This document shows, in pieces, positions 1 through 10,160 of a stretch of 64,000 bases of DNA (position 1 is its first letter; the number at the start of each line of letters is the position of its first letter). Source of the stretch: an uncultured Flavihumibacter sp. (GTDB lineage: Bacteria > Bacteroidota > Bacteroidia > Chitinophagales > Chitinophagaceae); the NCBI GenBank assembly GCA_946482545.1, contig CAMLRX010000002.1:1-64000 (forward strand). Direction: 5' to 3'. Position numbers and translations under genes: made by a program. Below the pieces are notes generated by a model. It ran no database searches. It was not told the DNA's origin and worked only from the letters and a program-made list of their open reading frames with translations.

Positions 1-2816
1 CTCAGGTACATGCTCCTGTCTTTGTACAACTGCCTGAAGTAAGGATCGCGCAGGTCTTTCACGAAGCGGATAGCTTCTCCTGTGGATTTCATTTCCGGCC
101 CGAGTTCCTTGTTCACACCGGGGAACTTGTTGAAAGAGAACACCGGTTCTTTGATGGCGTATCCTTTCAGTTTTTTCTCGAATTTGAAATCGGTCAGTTT
201 ATTGGCGCCCAGCATCACTTTTGTGGCGATGTTGAGGTAAGGAATCTGGTATGCTTTCGCGATGAATGGCGTGGTACGGGAAGCGCGTGGGTTGGCTTCG
301 ATCACGAATACCTTTCCATCTTTGATCGCGAACTGGATGTTGATCAGTCCTTTGATGTTCAGTGCGCGGGCGATCTTTTCGGAATAGTGTTCCATGGTGG
401 TCACCACAAGCGGAGTGAGGTTGAAGGCGGGCAGCACCGCGTTGGAGTCGCCGGAGTGGATACCTGCGGGCTCAATATGTTCCATCACACCCATTACATG
501 GAAGTTCTCCCCGTCGAAGATAGCGTCCACTTCTGCTTCCTGACAGCGGTCGAGGAAGTGGTCGATGAGAATCTTGTTACCGGGAATATGTTTCAGCAGA
601 CTCACTACTGCTTTTTCCACTTCTTCATCGTTGATCACGATACGCATCCTTTGTCCGCCCAACACGTAGGAAGGACGAACGAGTACCGGATAGCCTACTT
701 TGTTGGCCACCACGATGGCTTCGTCCACATCGTAAGCAGTACCATACTGCGGGTAAGGAATTTCCAGTTCTTTCAGCATATCGGAGAAGCGGCCACGGTC
801 TTCGGCGATGTCCATACTATCAAAGGACGTTCCGATGATCTTGATGCCTTTCTCGTGGAGGCGCTCGGCGAGTTTCAGCGCTGTTTGACCACCGAGTTGC
901 ACGATCACCCCTTCGGGTTGCTCGTGTTCGATGATTTCCCAGAGGTGTTCCCAGTAAACGGGTTCGAAGTACAGTTTATCGGCGACATCGAAATCGGTGG
1001 AAACGGTTTCGGGGTTACAGTTCACCATGATGGCTTCGTAGCCGGATTCTTTGATGGCGAGCAGCCCGTGTACGCAGCAGTAGTCGAATTCGATACCCTG
1101 ACCAATCCTGTTGGGGCCGGAGCCGAGTACGACGATCTTCTTTTTATCGCTGCGTTTGCTTTCGTTGTAGTTGCCGTTTTCGAAAGTAGAGTAGAAATAA
1201 GGTGTTTTCGCTTCGAATTCCGCGGCGCAGGTGTCCACCATTTTGTACACGCGGGTAATGCCGGCCGCTTTTCTTTTTTCGTACACGGCATCTTCGCTGG
1301 CGTCCTGCATGATGCGGCTGATCTGCTCGTCGGAGAAGCCGTGGTGTTTGGCTTCGCGCAGCAGCTCGATGGGCAGGGACTCCAGTTTGTATTTGGCGAT
1401 CTCTTTCTCGATGTTGCAGATCTTCTGGATCTCGTAGATGAACCAGCGGTCGATCCTGGTGGCTTTTACCACGGTGCTCACGCTCACGCCCAGCATCAGC
1501 GCATCTTTGATGCGGAAGAGGCGGTCCCATTTCGGGGTCTTGATGTATTCGATGAGTTCTTCCGCGTGCATCTGGGATTTACCGTAGTAACCAAGGCCTA
1601 CGGCGTTGTTCTCCAGGCTCTGGCAGGCTTTCTGAACGGCTTCTGTGAAGCTGCGGCCGATGGCCATTACTTCACCCACGCTCTTCATCTGCAGACCGAG
1701 CGTATCGTTAGCGCCTTTGAATTTATCGAAGTTCCAGCGGGGTACTTTCACGATCACATAATCCAGGGCTGGTTCGAAGTAGGCGGAAGTGGTTTTGGTG
1801 ATCTGGTTTTCCAGTTCATCCAGTGTATATCCGATGGCCAGTTTAGCGGCGATTTTGGCGATGGGGTATCCCGTAGCTTTGGAGGCGAGGGCGGAAGAGC
1901 GGCTCACCCGGGGGTTGATCTCGATGGCGATGATCTCTTCTGTCTCGGGATTGAGTGCGAACTGCACGTTACAGCCACCTGCGAAGTTACCGAGGTCGCG
2001 CATCATATTGATGGCAGTGTTGCGCATCAGTTGGAAGGCGGTATCGCTGAGGGTCATGGCCGGGGCAACGGTGATGGAGTCGCCGGTATGCACACCCATG
2101 GGGTCGAAGTTCTCCACGGTACAGATGATCACCACGTTGTCATTGGCGTCGCGGAGCAGTTCCAGTTCGTATTCTTTCCATCCGAGTACGGCTTGTTCCA
2201 CCAGTACTTCGTGGATGGGAGAGGCCTGGAGTCCGCGGTTGAGCGCTTCGTCGAGGTCATCTTTGGAGTGAACGAAACCACCACCTGTACCACCAAGGGT
2301 AAAAGAGGGGCGTATTACGAGGGGGAAACCGATTTCCTGTGCGAATTCTTTTCCTTCGAGGAAGGAGTTCGCGGTTTTCGCTGTGGCAACGGGCACACCC
2401 ATTCTGATCATCCACTGGCGGAAGAGTTCGCGGTCTTCGGCTTTATCGATGGCTTTAATGTCTACCCCGATCAGGCGTACGTTGAATTTTTCCCATACAC
2501 CGAGTTCTTCGGCTTCTTTGGCCAGGTTGAGGGCCGTTTGGCCGCCCATGGTAGGAAGAACTGCGTCGATCTGGTTTTCCTCCAGGATCTGCTCGATACT
2601 TTCCACGGTGAGTGGGAGCAGGTACACCCGGTCGGCCATCATAGGGTCTGTCATGATGGTGGCGGGGTTGGAGTTGATAAGAATTACTTTGATCCCTTCT
2701 TCACGAAGGCTGCGCGCAGCCTGGGTTCCGGAGTAATCAAATTCGCAGGCTTGACCGATGATGATAGGGCCTGAACCGATGATCAGGACCGACTTGATGG
2801 AGGCGTCTTTAGGCAT
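1..2816 (-). CDS. carB: Carbamoyl-phosphate synthase large subunit (partial, 3' end outside window)
   Basis: Makes carbamoyl phosphate from bicarbonate, ATP and ammonia supplied by the CarA glutaminase, for pyrimidine and arginine synthesis in the cytoplasm. About 938 residues are present, against roughly 1070 in the family, so the C-terminal regulatory (MGS-like) part is cut off by the window edge. The N-terminus reads [18 protein letters not shown], typical of CarB, followed by the family signature [20 protein letters not shown] and an ATP-grasp domain containing [12 protein letters not shown]. The ATG at 2816 lies 22 nt after a good TAnnTTTG box. The strand opposite carries a long spurious open frame. 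carA is not in view. The family identification is certain. Confidence 0.97.
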   Translation of the reverse strand, partial: MPKDASIKSVLIIGSGPIIIGQACEFDYSGTQAARSLREEGIKVILINSNPATIMTDPMMADRVYLLPLTVESIEQILEENQIDAVLPTMGGQTALNLAKEAEELGVWEKFNVRLIGVDIKAIDKAEDRELFRQWMIRMGVPVATAKTANSFLEGKEFAQEIGFPLVIRPSFTLGGTGGGFVHSKDDLDEALNRGLQASPIHEVLVEQAVLGWKEYELELLRDANDNVVIICTVENFDPMGVHTGDSITVAPAMTLSDTAFQLMRNTAINMMRDLGNFAGGCNVQFALNPETEEIIAIEINPRVSRSSALASKATGYPIAKIAAKLAIGYTLDELENQITKTTSAYFEPALDYVIVKVPRWNFDKFKGANDTLGLQMKSVGEVMAIGRSFTEAVQKACQSLENNAVGLGYYGKSQMHAEELIEYIKTPKWDRLFRIKDALMLGVSVSTVVKATRIDRWFIYEIQKICNIEKEIAKYKLESLPIELLREAKHHGFSDEQISRIMQDASEDAVYEKRKAAGITRVYKMVDTCAAEFEAKTPYFYSTFENGNYNESKRSDKKKIVVLGSGPNRIGQGIEFDYCCVHGLLAIKESGYEAIMVNCNPETVSTDFDVADKLYFEPVYWEHLWEIIEHEQPEGVIVQLGGQTALKLAERLHEKGIKIIGTSFDSMDIAEDRGRFSDMLKELEIPYPQYGTAYDVDEAIVVANKVGYPVLVRPSYVLGGQRMRIVINDEEVEKAVVSLLKHIPGNKILIDHFLDRCQEAEVDAIFDGENFHVMGVMEHIEPAGIHSGDSNAVLPAFNLTPLVVTTMEHYSEKIARALNIKGLINIQFAIKDGKVFVIEANPRASRTTPFIAKAYQIPYLNIATKVMLGANKLTDFKFEKKLKGYAIKEPVFSFNKFPGVNKELGPEMKSTGEAIRFVKDLRDPYFRQLYKDRSMYL

Positions 2817-2838
2817 TTTTTTATCGAGATAAATTGCG

Positions 2839-2870
2839 CAAAGGTATGAAGATGCGCCCCCCACTCCAAA
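2839..2870 (-). promoter_or_regulatory. Promoter of carB
   Basis: On the minus strand TACCTTTG (2839-2846) matches the Bacteroidota -7 box TAnnTTTG, and TTTG (2867-2870) lies 20 nt upstream as the -33 box. The -33 box sits in the T-run of the terminator of the small gene upstream, so the two elements overlap. Confidence 0.7.
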
Positions 2871-2902
2871 AAAAAGTGCCCGCATCAAAAAGAAGCGGGC
2901 AC
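2868..2902 (-). terminator. Intrinsic terminator of the 70-residue protein gene
   Basis: GTGCCCGC (2876-2883) and GCGGGCAC (2895-2902) form a perfect 8-bp stem with an 11-nt loop. Reading the minus strand, the stem is followed by a run of eight T. It ends transcription of the minus-strand gene at 2937-3149 just before the carB promoter. Confidence 0.85.
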
Positions 2903-2936
2903 AAGGGGATATATCATCCGTTTAAAAATCTGATAC

Positions 2937-3149
2937 TCAGTTGTGAAACGATAACAATTCGTACTCGTCAAGGGTTACCTCGCCATGCATCACATCCACA
3001 TCCCCAGCCGCAGGGCGTTGATCAATCTGTTTGACCTTGAAGCGTTGTGTCAACCTGTCTTTTGTTTCCGAATTTCCCCATCTTCCCGCCACAAACCCTG
3101 CTGCGGCGGCTACCAGCAATGTAAGTTTTGTTTTAAATCCTGTTTTCAT
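2937..3149 (-). CDS. Small membrane-anchored protein of unknown function
   Basis: A 70-residue protein. Residues 8-22 (TLLVAAAAGFVAGRW) form one short hydrophobic, Ala/Gly-rich segment, resembling the N-terminal anchor of YtxH-like proteins. The remainder is charged and polar. The start is supported by an unusually clear AGGAG five bases before ATG, and the gene has its own intrinsic terminator at 2868-2902, so it is probably real despite its size. I do not recognise a family. It lies directly upstream of carB on the same strand, but the terminator separates the two transcripts. Confidence 0.6.
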   Translation of the reverse strand: MKTGFKTKLTLLVAAAAGFVAGRWGNSETKDRLTQRFKVKQIDQRPAAGDVDVMHGEVTLDEYELLSFHN

Positions 3150-3300
3150 ACGCTCCTGTTTTAAATTTTTAAAGGCTTAATAGCGGAATTCCATATTGGA
3201 AGATTGGATGTTTTACTGATGACAGAAATATCATGCCAAACGCTGTATCCTTTATATATAATTTTTAAGTTAACAGAACTTTTGGTTTGATGTTCAAACA

Positions 3301-3335
3301 TTGGTTCTCCGGATAAGCCTGTTCACCTACCTTTG
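3301..3335 (+). promoter_or_regulatory. Probable promoter of the M23 peptidase gene
   Basis: TACCTTTG (3328-3335) matches the -7 box TAnnTTTG, and TTGG (3301-3304) stands 23 nt upstream as a weak -33 element. The start codon follows 32 nt downstream. Confidence 0.5.
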
Positions 3336-3367
3336 ACCTCAGTATTAACGCAAAAACAGGTAAAAGG

Positions 3368-5110
3368 ATGGCGAAGACGCGTAAATTTTCAGCGAAGTGT
3401 GGCATTATCTTGTTTCTGGGTATTTTTTACCTCCTCCCGGTTCGGGCGCAGTTATTCCCGGCTACGGCCTATCCCCAAAACTTCTTCAGAAATCCGCTGA
3501 ATATTCCGATCTCCCTTAGTGGGAATTTCGGAGAACTCCGTTCCAACCATTACCACATGGGACTCGATCTGAAAACCCAGGCCCGGGAAAACCTCCCTGT
3601 GCACGCTGCCGCCGATGGTTACGTTGCCAGGATAAAAGTGGAGCCCGGCGGTTTTGGCAGGGCTATCTACCTGAATCACCCCAACGGACTGACAACTTTG
3701 TATGCCCACCTTAACGATTTTTATCCCGAACTGGAAAAGTATGTGCGCGAGCAACAATACAAACAGGAATCCTGGCCGGTGTACCTCGACATTCCCCCCA
3801 CGCTCTTCCCGGTTAAAAAGGGGCAATTCATCGCTTACTCAGGAAATACGGGCGGTTCGGGTGGTCCGCACGTGCATTTTGAAATCAGGGAAACCAGCAC
3901 CGACAAATGCATCAATCCCATGTTGTTCGGACTGCCCATTACCGATAACGTGGCCCCCTCCATCTTACGGCTTTCTTTGTACGACCGGAACAGGAGCGTT
4001 TATGAGCAATCGCCAACCCTGTATCCCGTTAAAAAAATCGGTGGCAAATACGTGACCACGCCCGCAATTATTTCTACCAGTCTAGAAAAAGTAAGTTTCG
4101 CCATCACCAGTTTCGATACGCATACCGGCTCTTCCAACCTCAACGGTGTTTATACGATGGTGCTGTACGATAATGATGAAGCCGTGAACGGATTCCGGAT
4201 GGAGAAAATCGGTTACGAAGATACCCGTTACCTGAACGCGCATATCGACTACCGCACCAAGGCCAATGGCGGCCCATGGTTACAACACCTTTCTGAATTG
4301 CCCGGGTACATCAACAGTATTTACCGCTCTTTTTCGGGTAACGGTGTGATCGACCTTTCAGATGGTGAAGTGCACGATATCCGTATTGAAGTGCGCGATG
4401 CAGATGGAAACCTTTCTACCCTTTCTTTCAAAATCAAACAAACGACTCCTTACAAACCAGTGGCGCCCGCACCAGGAAAAAGGTTTTATCCGTTGATGCT
4501 GGACGTATATGAAAGCGAGGACCTTGAATTTTTCCTGGGTGAACAATCGCTGTACGATTCCGTGAGCATCAACCATACCCGCAGCGTTACCGCGGCGTCG
4601 GAAGTTGTTTCTGCGGTGCATACCATCGGGGCAGCATACATTCCTTTGCAGGATTATTTCGCCATCCGCATCTTACCCAACAAACAGATAACCGCTGAAC
4701 AAAAGCAACGCACACTGATGCAACGGATCACAGGGGCTAAAAAACAGGTGGTGAAAGTGGAGTGGCAGCAGGACTGGGCCTTCGCGAAATTCAGGGACTT
4801 CGGTGTATTCCGTTTGGTAGTGGATGAACAGCCACCTGTTGTTGTCCCGGTAGGATTTACCGATGCCACTGCGGCCACTTACCTTAAAACGGCCAGGCGT
4901 TTTGTTTTCACCGTAAAAGACAACTACGAACAGTGGCAGAACTTCCGTGCCGAACTGGATGGGAAGTGGCTGCGCTTCACCAACAATAAAGGGCGCAACT
5001 ACATTTATCCCGTAGATGAAAGATGTGGTCCCGGGGAACACGAGCTGAAGATAACCGTGGAAGATATCGCGGGGAATAAAACGGAGAAGGTATACAGGTT
5101 TACACGGTAA
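3368..5110 (+). CDS. Secreted M23-family zinc peptidase (LytM domain)
   Basis: Likely a periplasmic or envelope endopeptidase that cuts peptidoglycan cross-links or acts as an amidase activator. It is 580 residues long with a signal peptide at 1-27. The LytM domain covers about residues 50-185. H63 and D67 in the HxxxD motif, with H168-V-H170, are the expected zinc ligands and catalytic histidines, and all are present, so it should be active. The long C-terminal part (about 190-580) is beta-rich with no recognised domain; it contains segments like extracellular Ig-type folds (for example around VEDIAGNKTEKVY). It is monocistronic and converges on dacB. Family call sure; exact substrate unknown. 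Confidence 0.93.
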   Translation: MAKTRKFSAKCGIILFLGIFYLLPVRAQLFPATAYPQNFFRNPLNIPISLSGNFGELRSNHYHMGLDLKTQARENLPVHAAADGYVARIKVEPGGFGRAIYLNHPNGLTTLYAHLNDFYPELEKYVREQQYKQESWPVYLDIPPTLFPVKKGQFIAYSGNTGGSGGPHVHFEIRETSTDKCINPMLFGLPITDNVAPSILRLSLYDRNRSVYEQSPTLYPVKKIGGKYVTTPAIISTSLEKVSFAITSFDTHTGSSNLNGVYTMVLYDNDEAVNGFRMEKIGYEDTRYLNAHIDYRTKANGGPWLQHLSELPGYINSIYRSFSGNGVIDLSDGEVHDIRIEVRDADGNLSTLSFKIKQTTPYKPVAPAPGKRFYPLMLDVYESEDLEFFLGEQSLYDSVSINHTRSVTAASEVVSAVHTIGAAYIPLQDYFAIRILPNKQITAEQKQRTLMQRITGAKKQVVKVEWQQDWAFAKFRDFGVFRLVVDEQPPVVVPVGFTDATAATYLKTARRFVFTVKDNYEQWQNFRAELDGKWLRFTNNKGRNYIYPVDERCGPGEHELKITVEDIAGNKTEKVYRFTR

Positions 5111-5302
5111 CCAATCGCAGGTGATTTCACGGATGATTCCAATGGCGGAAATTGCGTTAATTGGGTGCGAAACCGTGCTTTTCGGTTAACCCGGTGCCAC
5201 CGACGTTGTTTTCTGCCCTTGCCCACGGTTATTTAACCACAGTTCTGTAGTATTAAAACGCGTTAACCTTTACGTGATTTTCCTTAAAGAAGATTTGAAA
5301 TA

Positions 5303-6682
5303 TCAGAACCTGCCCAAAAACTCCTCTACATACCTTCTCACCTCCGAAACCGGGGCCGTATGGTTGTTGACCAGGAACGAGAACACCAACAGTTTCCCCT
5401 TTTTCGAATAGAGGTATCCGCTGAGTGCCACCTGGTTGGAAAGCGTTCCCGTTTTCGCGAAGACTCTTCCCTTCTCACCGAGGTAATAATTTTTTAATGT
5501 GCCTTCACCTCCTGTAGGAAGAATATGTTTTAAACGATCCATGCCGAACTCCTGCTGCATCTTAACAAGCAGCCAGGACATGGAGCGGGGGGTAACCAGG
5601 TTGTAACGACTTAACCCGCTGCCATCCACCCAGCGCGGTTGATCGGGCATGGCGGCAAGTGGTCCCGTCATCATGGAATCTATGATGGATGCGGCATTGA
5701 AGTAGCCGGTTTTCATATAGGAACAACAAAGCAGCAGTTGCTCCGCGAAGAAGTTATCACTCGCGTGCATCATTGGACGAAGAACGCTGTCCAGGGGACG
5801 ACTGTAAACGGTTTTCGGCAACTCACGTTGAAGGGTGGACGTAATACTGATGTCTTTCTGCAAACTATCGTGCAGCAATTCAAGTCCCGAACGGAGTGTA
5901 TCAGTTACGAACGGCACATCGGTTGTAGCTGAGGGTTCTTTTCCTTCCGCAATAAAAAAATGGTTGCTATCCTTATCGCGCGATACGCGAAATGTATTGC
6001 CCTTCTTTCCGTAAAGAAAATTCACTTTCCAGTTGATATCCGGTTCTGAAAGTACCAGTGTTTCCAATGAGTCCTCCACGGAAAGCGGTTGTTCATTTTT
6101 CCGTGTTTGCTGCACCCAGTGGATCACGTTGCCATATACCGGGAAGGGACTTCTCTCTGGCATATAATACGAATCATAATCATTCCAGGCCCATCCCGGA
6201 CCGAAATGTTTTTCGTTCCAGTTGGCGGTGGTCATTGCAAGTGGAAGACCGGATTTTTTCAGGAAATCGAATACCGGCTGGTCCTGGAAATCACGGTGTA
6301 AAAACGTGGGGTCTCCTGTGGGAAAAAGGAAGATAGAATCGGTGGTTTCAACATAGTCCATGCCCGGTAACTGGTTGTTGAGCACGGAAAGCGCCGTGTA
6401 CAGGGAGAACAACTTCATGTTGGAAGCCGGGGTAAAGTATTTGTCGGCATTGTGCGCATAGAGCACTTCACCAGTGGATGCATCGGAAATGGAAATGCCA
6501 ACGTGTGCGTTCTCCAAAACGGTTCCGCTGAAAGGTGTTTTAACGGTGGTAACGGTAGGTGTTTTTGTCGTGGAGCATCCCGTTAAAAGCATCCATATAA
6601 AAACGGCGCTCACCGTTTTTATCCTGTGTTGCAGGAATATTCGGGTGAGCGCCGCGATTGAAGATATATTGAATTTCATCAT
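5303..6682 (-). CDS. dacB: D-alanyl-D-alanine carboxypeptidase/endopeptidase, PBP4 type (S13), lipoprotein
   Basis: Removes the terminal D-Ala of peptidoglycan stem peptides and/or cuts cross-links in the periplasm. The 459-residue protein has a lipobox at LLTGC with lipidated Cys36. The three penicillin-binding motifs are intact: S87-N-M-K90, S308-D-N310 and K410-T-G412, with VDGSGLSRYN (352-361) as found in PBP4 proteins. The insertion between motifs 1 and 2 is typical of S13. Two ATG codons are adjacent at the start (6680-6682 and 6677-6679). It is the last gene of a minus-strand run after the T9SS protein (49-nt gap), but a functional link with that gene is not evident. Confidence 0.92.
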   Translation of the reverse strand: MMKFNISSIAALTRIFLQHRIKTVSAVFIWMLLTGCSTTKTPTVTTVKTPFSGTVLENAHVGISISDASTGEVLYAHNADKYFTPASNMKLFSLYTALSVLNNQLPGMDYVETTDSIFLFPTGDPTFLHRDFQDQPVFDFLKKSGLPLAMTTANWNEKHFGPGWAWNDYDSYYMPERSPFPVYGNVIHWVQQTRKNEQPLSVEDSLETLVLSEPDINWKVNFLYGKKGNTFRVSRDKDSNHFFIAEGKEPSATTDVPFVTDTLRSGLELLHDSLQKDISITSTLQRELPKTVYSRPLDSVLRPMMHASDNFFAEQLLLCCSYMKTGYFNAASIIDSMMTGPLAAMPDQPRWVDGSGLSRYNLVTPRSMSWLLVKMQQEFGMDRLKHILPTGGEGTLKNYYLGEKGRVFAKTGTLSNQVALSGYLYSKKGKLLVFSFLVNNHTAPVSEVRRYVEEFLGRF

Positions 6683-6731
6683 GTTGCCATCTGTTCGTGG
6701 GCAACAATTTAGTTCATTTTATCTATTGCCG

Positions 6732-9700
6732 CTATTTCATAATGCGGATCGTTTTCTGATAGGTTCTGCTTTGAAGTTTCAGCAAATAAATACCGCGCTG
6801 CAACGCATCATGTTTTAGCGGGAGTTGATGTTCTCCGGCGGCCTTCATTCCTTTTGTTACCAGTTCTACCACACGGCCATGCGCATCCAGCAAGGTGATG
6901 GACACGTCTTCGGCCTGGGGAAGTTTCAGGAAAACGAACGTGTTCGCCGCAACGGGGTTGGGCCTTACCTGGAAAACGAGTCCCGGGTTATTGATATCAT
7001 CTACGGGCGTAATGGCGTTGGGAACGATCTTCACCGTTGCTTCCGCGCCTGTTTTACCGGCTTCAGTATTACCAGCATAATCTTTCGCAATGGAGTAGAA
7101 CCTGTATGTAGAATCTTTCTGCCCGGTAAATACCGCTTCAGTAGCCGCGATATCGAAGTGCCAGAGTTTGAATGGACCGTTGTTTACGGCAACATACACA
7201 TCATAGCCCCGTATACCGGCGTGCGCATCTGAGCCGCTCCATTTCACCGTGAAACTTGTATCGGGTGTTTGGGCGGGAAGCGTGTTTACCCTGCTTTGCG
7301 GCGCGGTAACATCTATGGTGTTGAGGTATTCGTTGGTGACGATGGGCTTGTTGTTATCGAAATAGATGAGCGCTTTGTTCCTGATGGCTGTTCCAGTGCT
7401 GAAGCCGGGTTTCAGCTTAATACTGAATGAAACGAAACCTTCTCCTTCCCCTTTTTTCTTGTTGGGGGCCAGGAAGCCATCCAGCGGATCGTCCGTAAGC
7501 TCCCTTGTAAGTGGATCGATGCTCAGGAAACGCCAGGTTATCACGCCGGAGCTGGTATCCAGCCTGGCGTCGAACCGTACGTGCATATCGGGTTTGGTGG
7601 CCCGGCGGAACAGGGTTTGTCCGGCGTAAGCGTTCAGGCCCGGCGGCGCTTTGTAGGAGGAATCAGCGAAGCCGTAGGAGGTTACCTGAAAACTGGAAAG
7701 GTCGAACTTCGATTTATCCAACGTATCAACGATGATCACTTCCTGTGCGGGAGCTGTGGCTGTATCTACGTTTTCAAAGAAAATGGTGTAGTTAAAGGGA
7801 GCATTGCCCTGGGTATAATGTTGTGCCGTGCTGCCCGAGGGCCCTGTTTTTTCATTGGGGTCGAAAGAGGCAACAACCTGAACGCGCAATGATTCCAGCG
7901 CTTTGAACCCAAAAATATCTGAGCAGGCGAGCTTACTTTCGGCAGCTGCTTTCATCTTGTTCATAAAAATTCTTTTGAGCAATTTGTCAATGGCCTCTTT
8001 GGCATTTTTGCTTTTCATGAGGTCCACGATGTTTCTGCCATCACTTCCACAAGCAAGAATTATCCCAGGTCCTTGTTCTCCTATGCTTTGCAAAATGATA
8101 TGCGGCAGGGAGAATGTTTGGCCGTACAGCCATTTATTAACATCACAATCGCCGATTTTTCCATAAGCTCTTTCCAGTTGGTCGTAAGAGATTCCTGCAC
8201 AAGGGTGTTTCGTAAGTTTTTCCTGATTTGTTCTGAAAAATTGATCTACTTTTTGTTTGCATTTTAGCTGATCAGTAAATGTTTCATACAGGCTTTTGTT
8301 GACAACCGTTGAATTACAGTCGATGTACTCAGGATTGGGGGGCGATCCGTAAATCGGGCTGAAAACAAACGCATTCAATTGTGTTTGCTGTACCAATTTT
8401 TGTGTTACATCAAAGCTATATTCAATAGAGCTTTTAGCCGGAATCAAAGGTATGAGCAGTGGGTAAACATCCATTGAGTCGTACCGGGAACTGAAAAGTG
8501 AATCTGTTACGAAGTGCGTTGGTATAGAGTCTTTGTGTATAGAGCTGTTTTTTAAGGCGTATGCTGTAAAGCCCAATTCGATAGTTGATCCATGAGGAAC
8601 TGCGATCCACAGCGGAACGCCATGCGCATCTACATTGCCGCTGTTGGTGACATCAATTGAATATTTCTCTTTGATACCAACCCTTGCACTGTTTCGGCCG
8701 GTGATAGCTACCTTAAACTCGGGTTTGGCAAGTTGTTCAATCACTATGGCGTTCGCCAGTGTATAAGAGTTGTTCTGCTGTTGAACTGTTAAATCGTAGA
8801 CCCCCTGTGGCGCATTTTGCAATTCAAATGTTGTTACCAGTTCGTTTCCCTCCTTTCTTATTAATACATCCTTTCCTTGATATTGTGCGCTGCCTTTCGT
8901 TATCGTGATGCTACCTGGATTGGCAAACCCTCCCCCCAAAATACTCACGGTAACACTCCCCGTATTTCCGCCCTTATTGGGATAAACACTTTGCAGCGTT
9001 AGCGCGTTTACAACTTGTTCCACGGTATCCCTGTTACAGAAATTCTCCACCACCATTTTCACAGTATAATTTCCACCTTCTCTGTATTTGTAAATGGGGT
9101 TAGAAACGGAATCAATGCTTCCATCTCCGAAATCCCAATAGTATTTTGTTGCGCCACGGGAAGAATCAATGAAACTGATCTCCGTACCCATTGCTATATA
9201 ACCAAACTTCGCTTCTGCCACCGCGCCACCGCATACTTTCACTTGTTTGCTGTGCACTAGGCTTTTCACTCCGGTATTGGTAACCGCATACAGGAACATG
9301 GTATATTCACTTTCGCCCTGCAGCCCGCTGAGGTCCGCACTGAAATCAAGTGATACCGAGGCAGATGGCTGAGGAACTTTATAGGTATAGGTGGCCGAAG
9401 TGTCTGAAGTATTTTGGAAATAATATTCAATACGATCGATTTGCGCATCATTGCGTTCATGCACGAAAAATGCCGAAAGTTGCGTATGTCCCCAGCGGCC
9501 CTGGTCATCTTTCACCCGGATGCCCAATGTATGGAAGCCAACCGGTGTATTGGCGAGTGGAATGATCGTATTCAGGGAGCCATTCGTTGGTACATTCATC
9601 AACGCGGCTTTCCCGGGACCCGGATCGTTGTCGATAAAATACTCAATGGCCGGAGCGGAACTCCCCGGATGTGGTTGTACATAAAAAGTCTGGCTGTTTA

Positions 9701-10157
9701 CATGCGACCATCTTCCATTGTTATCGCGCGTACGGATGAATAAAGTATGCATTCCCCCGGAAACATTGGTCAGCGGCACAAAGAACGCGCTCCCGGTGGG
9801 TGAAGAAGAAACGTTGACAGAAGTACCTTTTCCTTCACCTGGGTCCGTATCCAGGAAATATTCCGTTGCGTTGATTTGAGGAACGGATGTTTCCTGTAAA
9901 AAGAATTGTGCCGATGAAGTATGGGACCATAACCCTTCGGTGTTGGCTGCCCTTATAAATAGCGTGTGAAATCCGTTGGACAAGTTACCCATCGGGAGTT
10001 GAAAGTTGCCTCCGGTTTGGTTGCCGGGTTGAATGGAAAGCGGTATGCCTTTTCCGGCCCCGGGATCAGTATCGAAAAAATATTCCACCCGCGACACCTG
10101 GGCATAAGCATGTCCTCCCCATACCGCAAGCAGCAGGAATAGTAGAAGTGTGCGCAT
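6732..10157 (-). CDS. Large secreted T9SS-sorted protein with DTDPG repeats, PKD domain and sorting domain
   Basis: A 1141-residue cell-surface or secreted protein. It starts with a signal peptide (1-19, cut before Gln). Residues about 22-305 hold four copies of a roughly 70-residue unit: each opens with EYF(F/L/I)D(T/N)DPGxGK and closes with HTLFIRxxDxxGxWSH, the fourth being degenerate. A PKD domain follows (YYWDFGDGS, about 340), then an IPT/TIG-like region (SVYPNKGG), a long CARDB/DUF11-like stretch, a conserved SFDPNEK region of Bacteroidota surface proteins (DUF7619-like), and an Fn3/Ig-like segment (TFTVKW-type). The last about 80 residues (VRPNPVAANTFVFLKLP to the end) form a type A T9SS sorting domain, so export by PorU-type sortase is expected. 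It starts 3 nt after the upstream beta-helix gene, so they are cotranscribed. The central part looks more A/T-rich than its neighbours. Ligand unknown. Confidence 0.88.
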   Translation of the reverse strand: MRTLLLFLLLAVWGGHAYAQVSRVEYFFDTDPGAGKGIPLSIQPGNQTGGNFQLPMGNLSNGFHTLFIRAANTEGLWSHTSSAQFFLQETSVPQINATEYFLDTDPGEGKGTSVNVSSSPTGSAFFVPLTNVSGGMHTLFIRTRDNNGRWSHVNSQTFYVQPHPGSSAPAIEYFIDNDPGPGKAALMNVPTNGSLNTIIPLANTPVGFHTLGIRVKDDQGRWGHTQLSAFFVHERNDAQIDRIEYYFQNTSDTSATYTYKVPQPSASVSLDFSADLSGLQGESEYTMFLYAVTNTGVKSLVHSKQVKVCGGAVAEAKFGYIAMGTEISFIDSSRGATKYYWDFGDGSIDSVSNPIYKYREGGNYTVKMVVENFCNRDTVEQVVNALTLQSVYPNKGGNTGSVTVSILGGGFANPGSITITKGSAQYQGKDVLIRKEGNELVTTFELQNAPQGVYDLTVQQQNNSYTLANAIVIEQLAKPEFKVAITGRNSARVGIKEKYSIDVTNSGNVDAHGVPLWIAVPHGSTIELGFTAYALKNSSIHKDSIPTHFVTDSLFSSRYDSMDVYPLLIPLIPAKSSIEYSFDVTQKLVQQTQLNAFVFSPIYGSPPNPEYIDCNSTVVNKSLYETFTDQLKCKQKVDQFFRTNQEKLTKHPCAGISYDQLERAYGKIGDCDVNKWLYGQTFSLPHIILQSIGEQGPGIILACGSDGRNIVDLMKSKNAKEAIDKLLKRIFMNKMKAAAESKLACSDIFGFKALESLRVQVVASFDPNEKTGPSGSTAQHYTQGNAPFNYTIFFENVDTATAPAQEVIIVDTLDKSKFDLSSFQVTSYGFADSSYKAPPGLNAYAGQTLFRRATKPDMHVRFDARLDTSSGVITWRFLSIDPLTRELTDDPLDGFLAPNKKKGEGEGFVSFSIKLKPGFSTGTAIRNKALIYFDNNKPIVTNEYLNTIDVTAPQSRVNTLPAQTPDTSFTVKWSGSDAHAGIRGYDVYVAVNNGPFKLWHFDIAATEAVFTGQKDSTYRFYSIAKDYAGNTEAGKTGAEATVKIVPNAITPVDDINNPGLVFQVRPNPVAANTFVFLKLPQAEDVSITLLDAHGRVVELVTKGMKAAGEHQLPLKHDALQRGIYLLKLQSRTYQKTIRIMK

Positions 10158-10160
10158 GGT

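Noticed and set aside
387..2774. 795-codon open frame on the plus strand
   Set aside because: It lies wholly opposite carB. Its composition (many His, Phe, Gly, Asp) is what the complement of a well-expressed gene with biased third positions gives. No promoter, no recognisable domain.
5111..5302. Terminator between the M23 peptidase and dacB
   Set aside because: Only a 5-bp stem (AACCG/CGGTT) around 5173-5189 could be found, without a T-run, so no terminator is called.
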